From Porticoccaceae bacterium (GTDB lineage: Bacteria > Pseudomonadota > Gammaproteobacteria > Pseudomonadales > Porticoccaceae), in contig JAPKCN010000027.1 in the NCBI GenBank assembly GCA_028822945.1, positions 1 to 13,957 of the forward strand: a stretch of DNA of 13,957 nt. Reading direction: 5' to 3'. Under the pieces are notes generated by a model, which ran no database searches, was not told where the DNA came from, and saw only the letters and a list, made by a program, of their open reading frames with translations. Of the stretch, positions 7,071-13,957 are shown piece by piece. Each line of letters begins with the position of its first letter. Position 1 is the stretch's first letter. The position numbers were made by a program, and so were the translations under genes.

Positions 7071-7337
7071 AAATGCCACTTCGGATTCAAGACTGTTAAT
7101 TTTTTCCTCTAACTCGTCTAGCTTGCCCTGCATTGTTTTAAGCGTCGTTTGCAACATGATATGAGTCACATTAGCTTTCGCAGCCTGACTTTGCATACTC
7201 ATTTCTAAGCTTCCAATCCTTTGAGTGTTCTTAACTTGCTTTGGATTATCCTCAGCAACAGCATTGTGCATCGTTCCGAGCACAGCCATAAAGATGATGC
7301 CCGCCATAGAAGATAATCGATTGTTGCCTGGTCTCAT
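7050..7337 (-). CDS. Small exported coiled-coil protein of unknown function
   Basis: I do not recognise this 95-residue protein. The start at 7337 is chosen because GAGGAAG (7343-7349) lies 5 bases upstream, the best ribosome site in the area; the frame is open 22 codons further up without such support. The N-terminus looks like a Sec signal peptide: basic start (MRPGNNR), hydrophobic core (MAGIIFMAVLGTM), then a plausible cleavage after AVA at about residue 28 (AVA-EDNPKQ). No lipobox cysteine is present, so a soluble periplasmic product is expected. The C-terminal third (TMQGKLDELEEKINSLESEV) has heptad-spaced leucines and isoleucines and should form a coiled coil. The gene stands alone, convergent with katG. 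A -10-like TATAAG lies upstream at about 7390-7395 in minus orientation. Coding is supported by the combination of ribosome site, signal peptide and coiled coil. Confidence 0.65.
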   Translation of the reverse strand: MRPGNNRLSSMAGIIFMAVLGTMHNAVAEDNPKQVKNTQRIGSLEMSMQSQAAKANVTHIMLQTTLKTMQGKLDELEEKINSLESEVAFLRRTRK

Positions 7338-7629
7338 TGTCGCTTCCTCGGTCATAAAGTTATGTAATTGTATTGATGCGCCAGCCAGCTTATACGAAAG
7401 CACTACTTAACGATCGGTTTAATCGGTTTCGTCGGCGCAACAAATACGGATAATCCAGCGCTGCCGCATTGGCTTTGCATGCCAACGGCGCGCCAAGTTT
7501 ACTAAAAAATACCACAGTTGTAGATAAACACGCAAAAGTCTTAAAAAATACCTATCTCGTAAGCCGCGTCGGCACACCAAAATAGTCTTGGATTGCAGCA
7601 TTAATAGCCATCACACACTTAGCTGTAGA
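7338..7629. other. Region without a recognised gene
   Basis: This 292-bp gap lies between the symporter and the small coiled-coil gene, both on the minus strand. It holds an open frame of 60 codons at 7419-7601 (-) with many Arg, Trp and Tyr residues, no good ribosome site and no family resemblance. It also has an inverted repeat TTGGC-N7-GCCAA (7469-7485). The right-hand part near 7345-7395 is the upstream region of the 95-residue gene. Confidence 0.5.
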
Positions 7630-7643
7630 CTAACGGTGGCTAT
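7604..7643 (-). terminator. Possible hairpin at the end of the symporter gene
   Basis: ATAGCCA (7604-7610) and TGGCTAT (7637-7643) are perfect inverted arms. A second inner pair TTAG/CTAA (7619-7622 and 7630-7633) covers the symporter stop codon at 7630-7632. Read on the minus strand, the structure is followed by TTAATGC rather than a T-run, so termination is only suggested by position. Confidence 0.25.
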
Positions 7644-9006
7644 CTAAATCGGCAAAGTAACGCTCGGCAGCGCGATTCACTCTCGGTGCTAAGTAAAGGG
7701 CGCTTATCATCGTCGGTATCGCCATAGTTGCATAAGATGCAAGAATTAAACCATTGACGATATCCATAGAGACCACGGCTCCGGCCACCAGCAGAGCCAG
7801 ATAGATCGGCGTATACCAATATTGCCGCTTAGTACCAAACAAAAAGCCAGTACATTTAACGCCATAAAACCACATGGTCACCATAGTACTAAAACTCAGC
7901 AAACCGACCATAATTAGCAACAGATACATACCTGTTATCGGAAACACCTGCTCGATAGCCCGTGCAGTCAAGGTTACACCGGCGACGCCTTCCGTTTGCC
8001 AGACACCAGTCAGTAAAATCATCAATGCAGTACAGGTGCAAACCAGCAAGGTGTCGATAATCGGCCCGATCATCGCCACCAAACCCTCACGGATCGGCTC
8101 CGCTGTCTTGGCAGCACCATGAGCCATAGATTCAGTACCGATCCCCGCCTCGTTAGAAAAGGCTCCCCGACGCACGCCGATCAAAATAACCGCGCCCACA
8201 GAGCCTCCGGCGGCAGCTTCCCCAGTGAACGCATCGCTGACAATTAACATAAGCGTCGCCGGTATATCCGCGGCATAGTTATACATGACCCCAAGTGTCA
8301 TCAGCAGATACAGTACCACCATAGACGGAACAAGGCGCACCGTTAACTTGCCGATGCGCTCGATGCGACCAATCACTACAATACCGACCAGCGCCGCCAC
8401 CAGTGCACTGGCAATTAGATCAAACACAAGGTGTTGTTCGCTGGTCGCCCAACCCGCGGGTACCGCAATCACATCGCGCAGCAATTGAATAAACTGGTTG
8501 GCCTGAAAAATCGGTAGTGCTCCTACTAAACAAGTCGCCGCAAACAGCGCAGCCAAGGGATACCAGCGCTTACCCATACCCTCTACGATCACATACATCG
8601 GCCCGCCGTGCAAAGTGCCATCAGCACCCTCACTGCGATACATTACAGCTAGTGATGCAGTATAGAATTTAGTCGCGACACCAACAATCGCCGTCACCCA
8701 CATCCAGAAGACCGCACCGGGGCCACCGATACTAATGGCAATTGCAACCCCAGCAATATTGCCCAGGCCGATAGTGCCAGACAGCGCGGTAGCCAGAGCA
8801 TGCGCATGGGGAATATGCCCGGGATCACTCGGATCGCTGAGCCGGCCACTCAAAAGAGCCGCAGCATGACGCAAATAGCGATATGGGCGAAAGCGCGAAT
8901 AAAACATAAAAAATAACCCGCCGCCAACCAACAACACCACCAATGGCATACTCCACATCATATCGGCCCAGGCATTCAAAAAGTCTTCGAGTTGTTGCAG
9001 TGTCAT
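7630..9006 (-). CDS. Sodium:alanine symporter, AGCS family
   Basis: This 458-residue inner-membrane protein belongs to the alanine-or-glycine:cation symporter family (AlsT/DagA/YaaJ type), which takes up alanine or glycine with sodium. The family signatures are intact: GTIGLGNIAGVAIAI at about 77-91, GGPMYV at about 134-139, and RRGAFSNEAGIGTESMAH at about 279-296, where the unwound substrate-site helices lie in known structures. About ten to eleven hydrophobic spans can be seen, from PLVVLLVGGGLFFMFY near the N-terminus to LILASYATMAIPTMISALYL near the C-terminus. The start ATG is preceded by AGGG 6 bases upstream (9013-9016). Length is normal. It is divergent from the peptide transporter operon; both import amino-nitrogen. 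Exact substrate (alanine, glycine or another small amino acid) cannot be told from sequence. Confidence 0.93.
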   Translation of the reverse strand: MTLQQLEDFLNAWADMMWSMPLVVLLVGGGLFFMFYSRFRPYRYLRHAAALLSGRLSDPSDPGHIPHAHALATALSGTIGLGNIAGVAIAISIGGPGAVFWMWVTAIVGVATKFYTASLAVMYRSEGADGTLHGGPMYVIVEGMGKRWYPLAALFAATCLVGALPIFQANQFIQLLRDVIAVPAGWATSEQHLVFDLIASALVAALVGIVVIGRIERIGKLTVRLVPSMVVLYLLMTLGVMYNYAADIPATLMLIVSDAFTGEAAAGGSVGAVILIGVRRGAFSNEAGIGTESMAHGAAKTAEPIREGLVAMIGPIIDTLLVCTCTALMILLTGVWQTEGVAGVTLTARAIEQVFPITGMYLLLIMVGLLSFSTMVTMWFYGVKCTGFLFGTKRQYWYTPIYLALLVAGAVVSMDIVNGLILASYATMAIPTMISALYLAPRVNRAAERYFADLDSHR

Positions 9007-9331
9007 AACATGCCCTGGTTTGTGGCGTCTGGGGTTGCCGGTCTTAGGTCAACGCTCGAGTGAGAGAGAGCGGGCGATAATTGACGCCTGATAGAGCTAT
9101 AGTATTTCAATTGTGTCGGCTTGGGGAGATTTTTTGGATCGAAAAAATAACCCTGCCAGCGTTGACTAGTAACTTTGATAATCCATAATCGAACCGTGAA
9201 ATATGTTATTACTATCGTCGTTAAATTTTATTTTTAAATCGTATGTTATTCACATTGAATGCTACCTTGCGTAAACTTCATGTCAGCTACAAAAGCTGCC
9301 AACCGAGCGTAAAAATTAGGATAAATAACTT
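9007..9331. other. Divergent intergenic region between symporter and peptide operon
   Basis: This 325-bp stretch has no credible gene. It holds a likely promoter for the peptide operon (9162-9189), an A/T palindrome ATTTTTT-GGATCG-AAAAAAT (9129-9148) just upstream of it, and a small hairpin CAGCT-ACAAA-AGCTG (9284-9298) in the operon leader. For the symporter I see no convincing sigma70 promoter; TTGAAA near 9110-9115 on the minus strand has no good -10. Confidence 0.6.
9162..9189 (+). promoter_or_regulatory. Sigma70-type promoter for the peptide transport operon
   Basis: TTGACT (9162-9167) matches the -35 consensus at five of six bases. CATAAT (9184-9189) matches the -10 at five of six. They are separated by 16 bases. 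Transcription would start near 9196, giving a leader of about 135 bases before the ATG at 9332. Confidence 0.5.
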
Positions 9332-10984
9332 ATGAAGCAACAGTCGCCATTATCAAACCAACCGCTGCGTTCAGTTGTCGCATTAGTACTACTGTCAGCT
9401 TGCCTTCTAACCGCTTGCGGAGAGTCGGAAAATAATGTGCAATCCGGCAATCGCACCGGCACCCTTCACTGGGGAAACGGAACCGAACCTCAGAGCATCG
9501 ACCCACACATAGCCACCGGAGTCCCTGAGCACCACATTATCGGCGCGCTCATGGAAGGGCTGGTATTAAAAGATCGTGATACCCTCGAGGCAATCCCCGG
9601 CATAGCCGAAACTTGGCATATCAGTGACGATGCACGCATTTACACATTTAACCTGCGAAGTGACGCCCGCTGGTCGAATGGCGATGTCCTGAATGCGCAC
9701 GACTTCGTCTGGTCTTGGTGGAGAGCATTGCAGCCGCGGTTGGGTAATTCATATGCTTATATGTACTTTCCGATTGCAAATGCAAAAGATTACTACCGGG
9801 GTGAGATCGAAAAATTTTCTGAGGTTGGCGTCAAAGCGCTCGATGATCTAACGCTCGAGATAACCCTGGAAAACCCAACCCCCTACTTTTTGCAATTACT
9901 CGACCACTACAGTATGTTCCCTGTACACCAGCCCACCATCGAAAAATTTGGCGATGCCGATGAACGCGGCACGCGTTGGACCTATGCAGGTAATCTGGTG
10001 AGTAATGGCCCATTTAAACTAGCAGAGTGGGAAATTAATCGCTCTGTCGTTGTCGAAAAAAATTCATTTTATTACGCCAGCGAGAAAGTCAAACTCAATC
10101 GGGTGATCTTCTATCCCACCGAGAATCAGACTACAGAAGAGCGCATGTTTCGGGCTGGGCAGTTGCATTACACCAACGATGTGCCAATCGACAAAATTGA
10201 AACTTATCGCGCCGCCGAAGACTCGGCACTGAAGATAACGCCCTATCTTGGAACCTATTTTTATAGAATCAATGTTTCTGTGCCTCACCTGCAAGACCGA
10301 CAGGTGCGTCGAGCGTTGGCAATGACCATAGACCGCGCTCTGATAACTGATAAGGTTTTAAAAGCCGGTCAAATCCCGGCCTATGCAATGACGCCACCTA
10401 ACACACTAGGATATTACCCGCCAGCAACATTGAGCTTTGATCCAGCGGCTGCGCGTCAATTACTCGCCGATGCCGGCTACCCCAACGGCGAGGGATTTCC
10501 AGTCACCGAGATTCTCTACAACACTAACGAAGCGCACCGAAAAGTCGCAGTGGCTATCCAGCAAATGTGGCGTAAGCATTTAAATATCGAGGTTAAACTT
10601 CTCAATCAAGAGTGGAAGGTCTATCTCGATAGCGAGAGCAATGGCGACTATGAAATTTCACGCGCCGGATGGATCGGTGATTACGTAGATCCAAATAATT
10701 TTCTCGATCTCTTTCTCTGCGACAGCGGCAATAACCGCACCGGTTGGTGCAACCGCGAATACGATCAATTAGTTTTGCAACAAGCGCCGCGGGCGGCGAC
10801 CCATGCCGAGCGGTTAGCGATCTTCGCCCGCGCTGAAACTATCCTACTCGACGAACTGCCGGTGTTGCCGATTTATACCTACACCACTAAACACTTGGTG
10901 AAGCCATCGGTGAAGAACCTTGGTAGCAATATTCTCGATCAGAATTACTTCCGCGATATTTATCTGCAACAGGCTGATAATTAG
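9332..10984 (+). CDS. Peptide ABC transporter substrate-binding lipoprotein (OppA-like)
   Basis: This 550-residue protein is a family 5 (SBP_bac_5) solute-binding protein of the OppA/DppA type, the part that captures oligopeptides and delivers them to the permease. The N-terminus is a lipoprotein signal: hydrophobic VVALVLLSACLLTACG with lipobox L-T-A-C and Cys29 as the likely lipidated residue. An overlapping L-S-A-C at 21-24 also fits the lipobox pattern but would shorten the hydrophobic core. Family blocks are clear: NGTEPQSIDPHIATG, EAIPGIAETWHISDDARIYT, FNLRSDARWSNGDVLNAHDF, GPFKLAEWE, and GWIGDYVDPNNFLDLF near the C-terminus. Length is close to E. coli OppA (543). AGGA lies 10 bases before the ATG. 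It is first in an operon, and its TAG overlaps the next GTG by one base. Oligopeptides are the likely ligand, but a murein peptide or other short peptide cannot be excluded. Confidence 0.93.
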   Translation: MKQQSPLSNQPLRSVVALVLLSACLLTACGESENNVQSGNRTGTLHWGNGTEPQSIDPHIATGVPEHHIIGALMEGLVLKDRDTLEAIPGIAETWHISDDARIYTFNLRSDARWSNGDVLNAHDFVWSWWRALQPRLGNSYAYMYFPIANAKDYYRGEIEKFSEVGVKALDDLTLEITLENPTPYFLQLLDHYSMFPVHQPTIEKFGDADERGTRWTYAGNLVSNGPFKLAEWEINRSVVVEKNSFYYASEKVKLNRVIFYPTENQTTEERMFRAGQLHYTNDVPIDKIETYRAAEDSALKITPYLGTYFYRINVSVPHLQDRQVRRALAMTIDRALITDKVLKAGQIPAYAMTPPNTLGYYPPATLSFDPAAARQLLADAGYPNGEGFPVTEILYNTNEAHRKVAVAIQQMWRKHLNIEVKLLNQEWKVYLDSESNGDYEISRAGWIGDYVDPNNFLDLFLCDSGNNRTGWCNREYDQLVLQQAPRAATHAERLAIFARAETILLDELPVLPIYTYTTKHLVKPSVKNLGSNILDQNYFRDIYLQQADN

Positions 10985-11922
10985 TGGTTAGATTTGTATT
11001 AGGCCGAATCCTGCAGGCAGTACCCGTACTGCTAATAGTCGTCAGCATTACCTTTATTCTCGTGCACAGTGCACCTGGCGGGCCATTTTCCGCCGATAAA
11101 GCGGTGCCGGCAGAGGTTCTCGAGGCACTTGAAGCGCAATATAACCTCGACCAACCGCTTTGGCAGCAGTATTTAAGCTATCTCGGCGATGTGCTTAGAG
11201 GCGATTTGGGGCCATCCTTTAAGTATCCCGGACGCAGTGTCAATGAGTTGATTGCCTCGGGGCTGCCAACCACCGCGGAACTCGGTTTTTATGCCATGCT
11301 AGTAGCGGTCGTGATCGGCGTAATCGCCGGCGTTATCGCGTCTATGCGGCCCAATACACTTCAAGATTATGTACCTATGTCGGTGGCCATGATCGGCATC
11401 TGTATGCCATCGTTTTTACTCGGACCTCTTCTGGTGTTGATTTTTGGAATTCATTTGGAATGGTTACCGGTGTCTGGCTGGAATCAAATACCCGGCGACA
11501 AAATTCTCCCGGCGATTACCTTGGGCACCGGCTATGCAGCCTATATTGCCCGCCTATCGCGCGGTGGTATGCTCGAGGTCTTATCACAGGACTATATCCG
11601 CACCGCGCGCGCCAAGGGCTTATCAGAATTCATCATTATCGGGAAACATGCGCTGCGCGGTGGATTAATCCCAGTAGTCGCATTTCTTGGCCCGGCATTC
11701 GCCGGGCTATTGGGTGGCTCGTTTGTGGTAGAAACTATCTTTCAAATTCCCGGGCTCGGTCGCTTTTATGTGCAAGCTGCGTTTAACCGCGACTACACCA
11801 TGATTCTAGGTACTACGGTATTTTTTGCCGCACTCATTATTTTCTTTAACCTACTCTCGGACATACTGGCTATTTGGCTTAACCCAAAACTGCGACAGCA
11901 AGTCAGGGGGGACGCCGAATGA
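10984..11922 (+). CDS. Peptide ABC transporter permease, OppB/DppB-like
   Basis: This is one of two inner-membrane permease subunits of the importer (312 aa; typical 306-340). The start is GTG at 10984, sharing its G with the TAG stop of the binding-protein gene (TAGTG), so translation is probably coupled. No in-frame ATG fits better: the usual OppB opening, VRFVLGRILQAVPVLLIVVS, follows directly. The first helix is at about 9-29, and LVHSAPGGPF is the family block after it. The cytoplasmic EAA loop that docks on the ATPase is at about 204-230 (YIRTARAKGLSEF...HALRGGLIP). The closing helices contain VVETIFQIPGLGRFYVQA (about 248-265). The TGA stop overlaps the next ATG by four bases. Confidence 0.94.
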   Translation: MVRFVLGRILQAVPVLLIVVSITFILVHSAPGGPFSADKAVPAEVLEALEAQYNLDQPLWQQYLSYLGDVLRGDLGPSFKYPGRSVNELIASGLPTTAELGFYAMLVAVVIGVIAGVIASMRPNTLQDYVPMSVAMIGICMPSFLLGPLLVLIFGIHLEWLPVSGWNQIPGDKILPAITLGTGYAAYIARLSRGGMLEVLSQDYIRTARAKGLSEFIIIGKHALRGGLIPVVAFLGPAFAGLLGGSFVVETIFQIPGLGRFYVQAAFNRDYTMILGTTVFFAALIIFFNLLSDILAIWLNPKLRQQVRGDAE

Positions 11923-12803
11923 ACCCCGAAACGACCGCTCTGACTACCGAAAAAGGGAGCTCACTATGGCGCGATGCGTGGATAAAACTATGTAAAAATC
12001 GCCTCGCGCTGGGTGGCCTTGGCCTGTTGGTCGCGCTTTGCATTGTATCGCTCTTAACCCCCTGGATTGCGCCCTACGGTTACGAGCAGCAAGATCTCTT
12101 GCTCGGCGCGACACCGCCATCTATCCAACATTGGTTGGGTACCGACGTGTTTGGCCGCGACATGCTAACGCGCATCATGTGGGGTGGAAGAGTGTCCCTA
12201 ACTGTGGGCTTTATTGCGACCGCAGTAGCGTTAGTGATCGGCGTTGCCTGGGGCGCCATCGCCGGTTATATGGGTGGTAGAGTCGATATGCTGATGATGC
12301 GCTTAGTCGACATTCTCTATGCCCTGCCGTTTATGATTTTTATCATCCTTTTAATGGTGGTTTTTGGGCGCAGTATGCTGTTACTGTTTTTCGCCATAGG
12401 CGCAGTTGAATGGCTCACGATGGCGCGTATAGTTCGCGGTCAGGTGATGTCATTACGCAAACAGGAATTTATTGAGGCTGCACACTCGCTAGGTTTGCCA
12501 CAATCGACGATTATTCGTCGCCACATAATACCCAACACCCTGGGCCCGGTGATCGTCTACACCACATTAACAATTCCAAGTGTCATGCTACTCGAGGCGT
12601 TTTTAAGTTTTCTCGGCCTCGGCATCCAGCCACCCCAAAGTTCATGGGGATTGTTAATTAATTATGGTGTTGAAACCATGGAGGAATATCCATGGTTACT
12701 CATTTTCCCGGGTATTGCACTATCGCTCACGCTATTTGCCCTTAACTTTCTCGGCGACGGCCTGCGCGATGCACTCGACCCCAGAACAGCAAAGGACTCA
12801 TAG
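11919..12803 (+). CDS. Peptide ABC transporter permease, OppC/DppC-like
   Basis: The second permease subunit (294 aa; family about 290-305) starts at an ATG inside the ATGA overlap with the OppB-like gene. The N-terminal cytoplasmic tail (SSLWRDAWIKLCKNRLA) leads into the first helix at about 30-50. The diagnostic OppC block HWLGTDVFGRDMLTRIMWGG is at about 71-90. The EAA loop is at about 184-206 (FIEAAHSLGLPQSTIIRRHI). FLSFLGLGIQPPQSSWG at about 228-244 and the C-terminal GDGLRDALDPR are also typical. With the OppB-like subunit it would form the membrane channel for peptides. Confidence 0.94.
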   Translation: MNPETTALTTEKGSSLWRDAWIKLCKNRLALGGLGLLVALCIVSLLTPWIAPYGYEQQDLLLGATPPSIQHWLGTDVFGRDMLTRIMWGGRVSLTVGFIATAVALVIGVAWGAIAGYMGGRVDMLMMRLVDILYALPFMIFIILLMVVFGRSMLLLFFAIGAVEWLTMARIVRGQVMSLRKQEFIEAAHSLGLPQSTIIRRHIIPNTLGPVIVYTTLTIPSVMLLEAFLSFLGLGIQPPQSSWGLLINYGVETMEEYPWLLIFPGIALSLTLFALNFLGDGLRDALDPRTAKDS

Positions 12804-12810
12804 ATTCAGC

Positions 12811-13957
12811 ATGGCACTCCTAGAGGTTAACAATCTCACCGTCCAATTTCATACCCGCAACGGTGTCGCGGTCGCGGTAGACGACGTCAGTTTTTCAGTC
12901 GATGCGGGCGAGACCTTGGCTATTGTTGGCGAGTCTGGTTCCGGCAAATCGGTTATCTGTTACAGCCTATTAAATTTACTGCCAAAGCCACCTGCACGCA
13001 TTAAAAGCGGCTGCGCGCTATTTGACGGCGAAGACTTACTGAACTGCACCGTCGATCGTATGCGCACATTTCGCGGCAATGACATTGCCATGATTTTTCA
13101 AGATCCAATGACCTCATTAAATCCTAACTTGAGCATTGGTGAGCAGCTCATTGAGTCGCTGATCTATCACCCGCTAAAGACTAAGCGTCAAACACGAGAT
13201 CATGCCAAAGTACGAGCGATCGAATTACTCGATGAAGTCGGCATTGTGGACCCAGAACGGCGTATTAACAGCTATCCCCACGAATTTTCTGGCGGTATGC
13301 GCCAGCGCGTCATGATTGCTATTGCACTCATAAATGAACCGCGCCTGTTGATTTGCGACGAACCGACAACGGCACTCGATGTCACCATTCAAGCACAGAT
13401 TCTCGAGTTAATTAAGAACCTACAGCGCTCGCGAAATGTCGCGGTGATTTTTGTCAGTCACGACCTCGGCGTTGTCGCGGGCATCGCTGACAAAATTATG
13501 GTCATGTGTAATGGCATGGTAATGGAAACAGGCATCACCGATGATATTTTTTACCGAACCCAAAACGACTATACGCGGCGCCTACTCAATGCTATTCCGG
13601 ACGGTGCCAAACGCGCAGAGAATCTTACACAACTAGACAATCTGCTCATTCAAGCGAGTGACATTAGCACGTATTTCAATGACTATTCGGCGCGTAAAGT
13701 TCGTATAGTCAAAGCGGTGGACGATATCTCGCTAGATATTTCTCGCGGTGAGATCCTCGGATTAGTCGGCGAGTCGGGATCAGGTAAATCGACCTTAGGC
13801 CGATCTCTGTTGCAACTCGTACCCACAAAAAGTGGTATTGTTAAGTTTGACGGCACCGATTTGGCCAACCTATCCGCGCGCCAACTCGTTCCCTGGCGGC
13901 GGCGCATGCAGATGATATTTCAAGACCCCTACGCCTCTCTAAATCCGCGTATGACCG
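12811..13957 (+). CDS. Fused double-ABC peptide transporter ATPase, 3' end outside window
   Basis: The frame is open from ATG 12811 to the window edge (382 codons seen). It encodes two ABC ATPase domains in one chain, equivalent to separate OppD and OppF (DppD/DppF), as in YejF or GsiA. Domain 1: Walker A GESGSGKS (40-47), Q-loop Gln97, signature FSGGMRQR (159-166), Walker B LLICDEPTTALD (179-190) with Glu184, H-loop His217 (FVSHD). Domain 2: Walker A GESGSGKS (320-327) and Q-loop Gln371 (FQDPYASLNPR). Its signature and Walker B lie beyond the window. An Opp-type linker region (AIPDGAKRAENL) lies between them at about 261-272. It begins 7 bases after the OppC-like stop, so it is in the same operon. 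The nearest purine-rich sequence (AAAGGA) is about 14 bases from the ATG, a poor ribosome site, so expression may rely on coupling. It powers uptake on the cytoplasmic face. Confidence 0.94.
   Translation, partial: MALLEVNNLTVQFHTRNGVAVAVDDVSFSVDAGETLAIVGESGSGKSVICYSLLNLLPKPPARIKSGCALFDGEDLLNCTVDRMRTFRGNDIAMIFQDPMTSLNPNLSIGEQLIESLIYHPLKTKRQTRDHAKVRAIELLDEVGIVDPERRINSYPHEFSGGMRQRVMIAIALINEPRLLICDEPTTALDVTIQAQILELIKNLQRSRNVAVIFVSHDLGVVAGIADKIMVMCNGMVMETGITDDIFYRTQNDYTRRLLNAIPDGAKRAENLTQLDNLLIQASDISTYFNDYSARKVRIVKAVDDISLDISRGEILGLVGESGSGKSTLGRSLLQLVPTKSGIVKFDGTDLANLSARQLVPWRRRMQMIFQDPYASLNPRMT

Noticed and set aside
7419..7601. A 60-codon minus-strand frame between the symporter and the small coiled-coil gene.
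   Set aside because: It lacks a convincing ribosome site, has an Arg/Trp/Tyr-rich composition of a kind common in chance frames, and shows no recognisable motif.

Overview
This window looks like a chromosomal segment of a gammaproteobacterium. A marine or environmental lineage is plausible. The basis is gene content and protein similarity recognised by eye: gltB-gltD, a YceH/DUF480 protein, divergent oxyR and katG, an AGCS sodium:alanine symporter, and an Opp/Dpp-type peptide ABC operon. No rRNA, tRNA, CRISPR array, insertion sequence or phage gene was seen. The window opens inside gltB and closes inside an ABC ATPase gene, so both edge genes are partial.

Layout. 1-1925 (+): the 3' end of gltB, then complete gltD, together the NADPH-glutamate synthase. 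1999-2679 (-): a YceH-family protein, convergent with gltD. 2680-3697: about 1 kb with no intact recognisable gene. It contains what I read as the decayed remains of a haloalkane dehalogenase-like alpha/beta hydrolase (about 2882-3435, +), broken by stops and frameshifts and lacking its N-terminal part. A doubtful small membrane ORF follows (3450-3629, -). 3698-6920: oxyR (-) and katG (+), divergent. Their intergenic region carries two inverted repeats with the spacing expected of an OxyR tetramer site, next to a possible katG promoter. 7050-7337 (-): a 95-residue exported coiled-coil protein of unknown function, convergent with katG and separated from it by a long imperfect hairpin. 7630-9006 (-): the AGCS symporter. 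9332-13957 (+): a peptide-uptake operon with an OppA-like lipoprotein, OppB-like and OppC-like permeases in overlapping frames, and a fused double-ABC ATPase running off the end.

Functional themes. gltBD assimilates ammonium into glutamate. OxyR/KatG form a self-contained peroxide sensing and detoxification pair. The symporter and the peptide importer both bring in amino-nitrogen compounds and are divergent from a shared 325-bp region, which has a good sigma70-type promoter for the peptide operon.

I found no convincing new multi-gene defence or metabolic system. The items most worth following are the dehalogenase pseudogene, the unusual OxyR-type operator, and the 95-residue coiled-coil protein.
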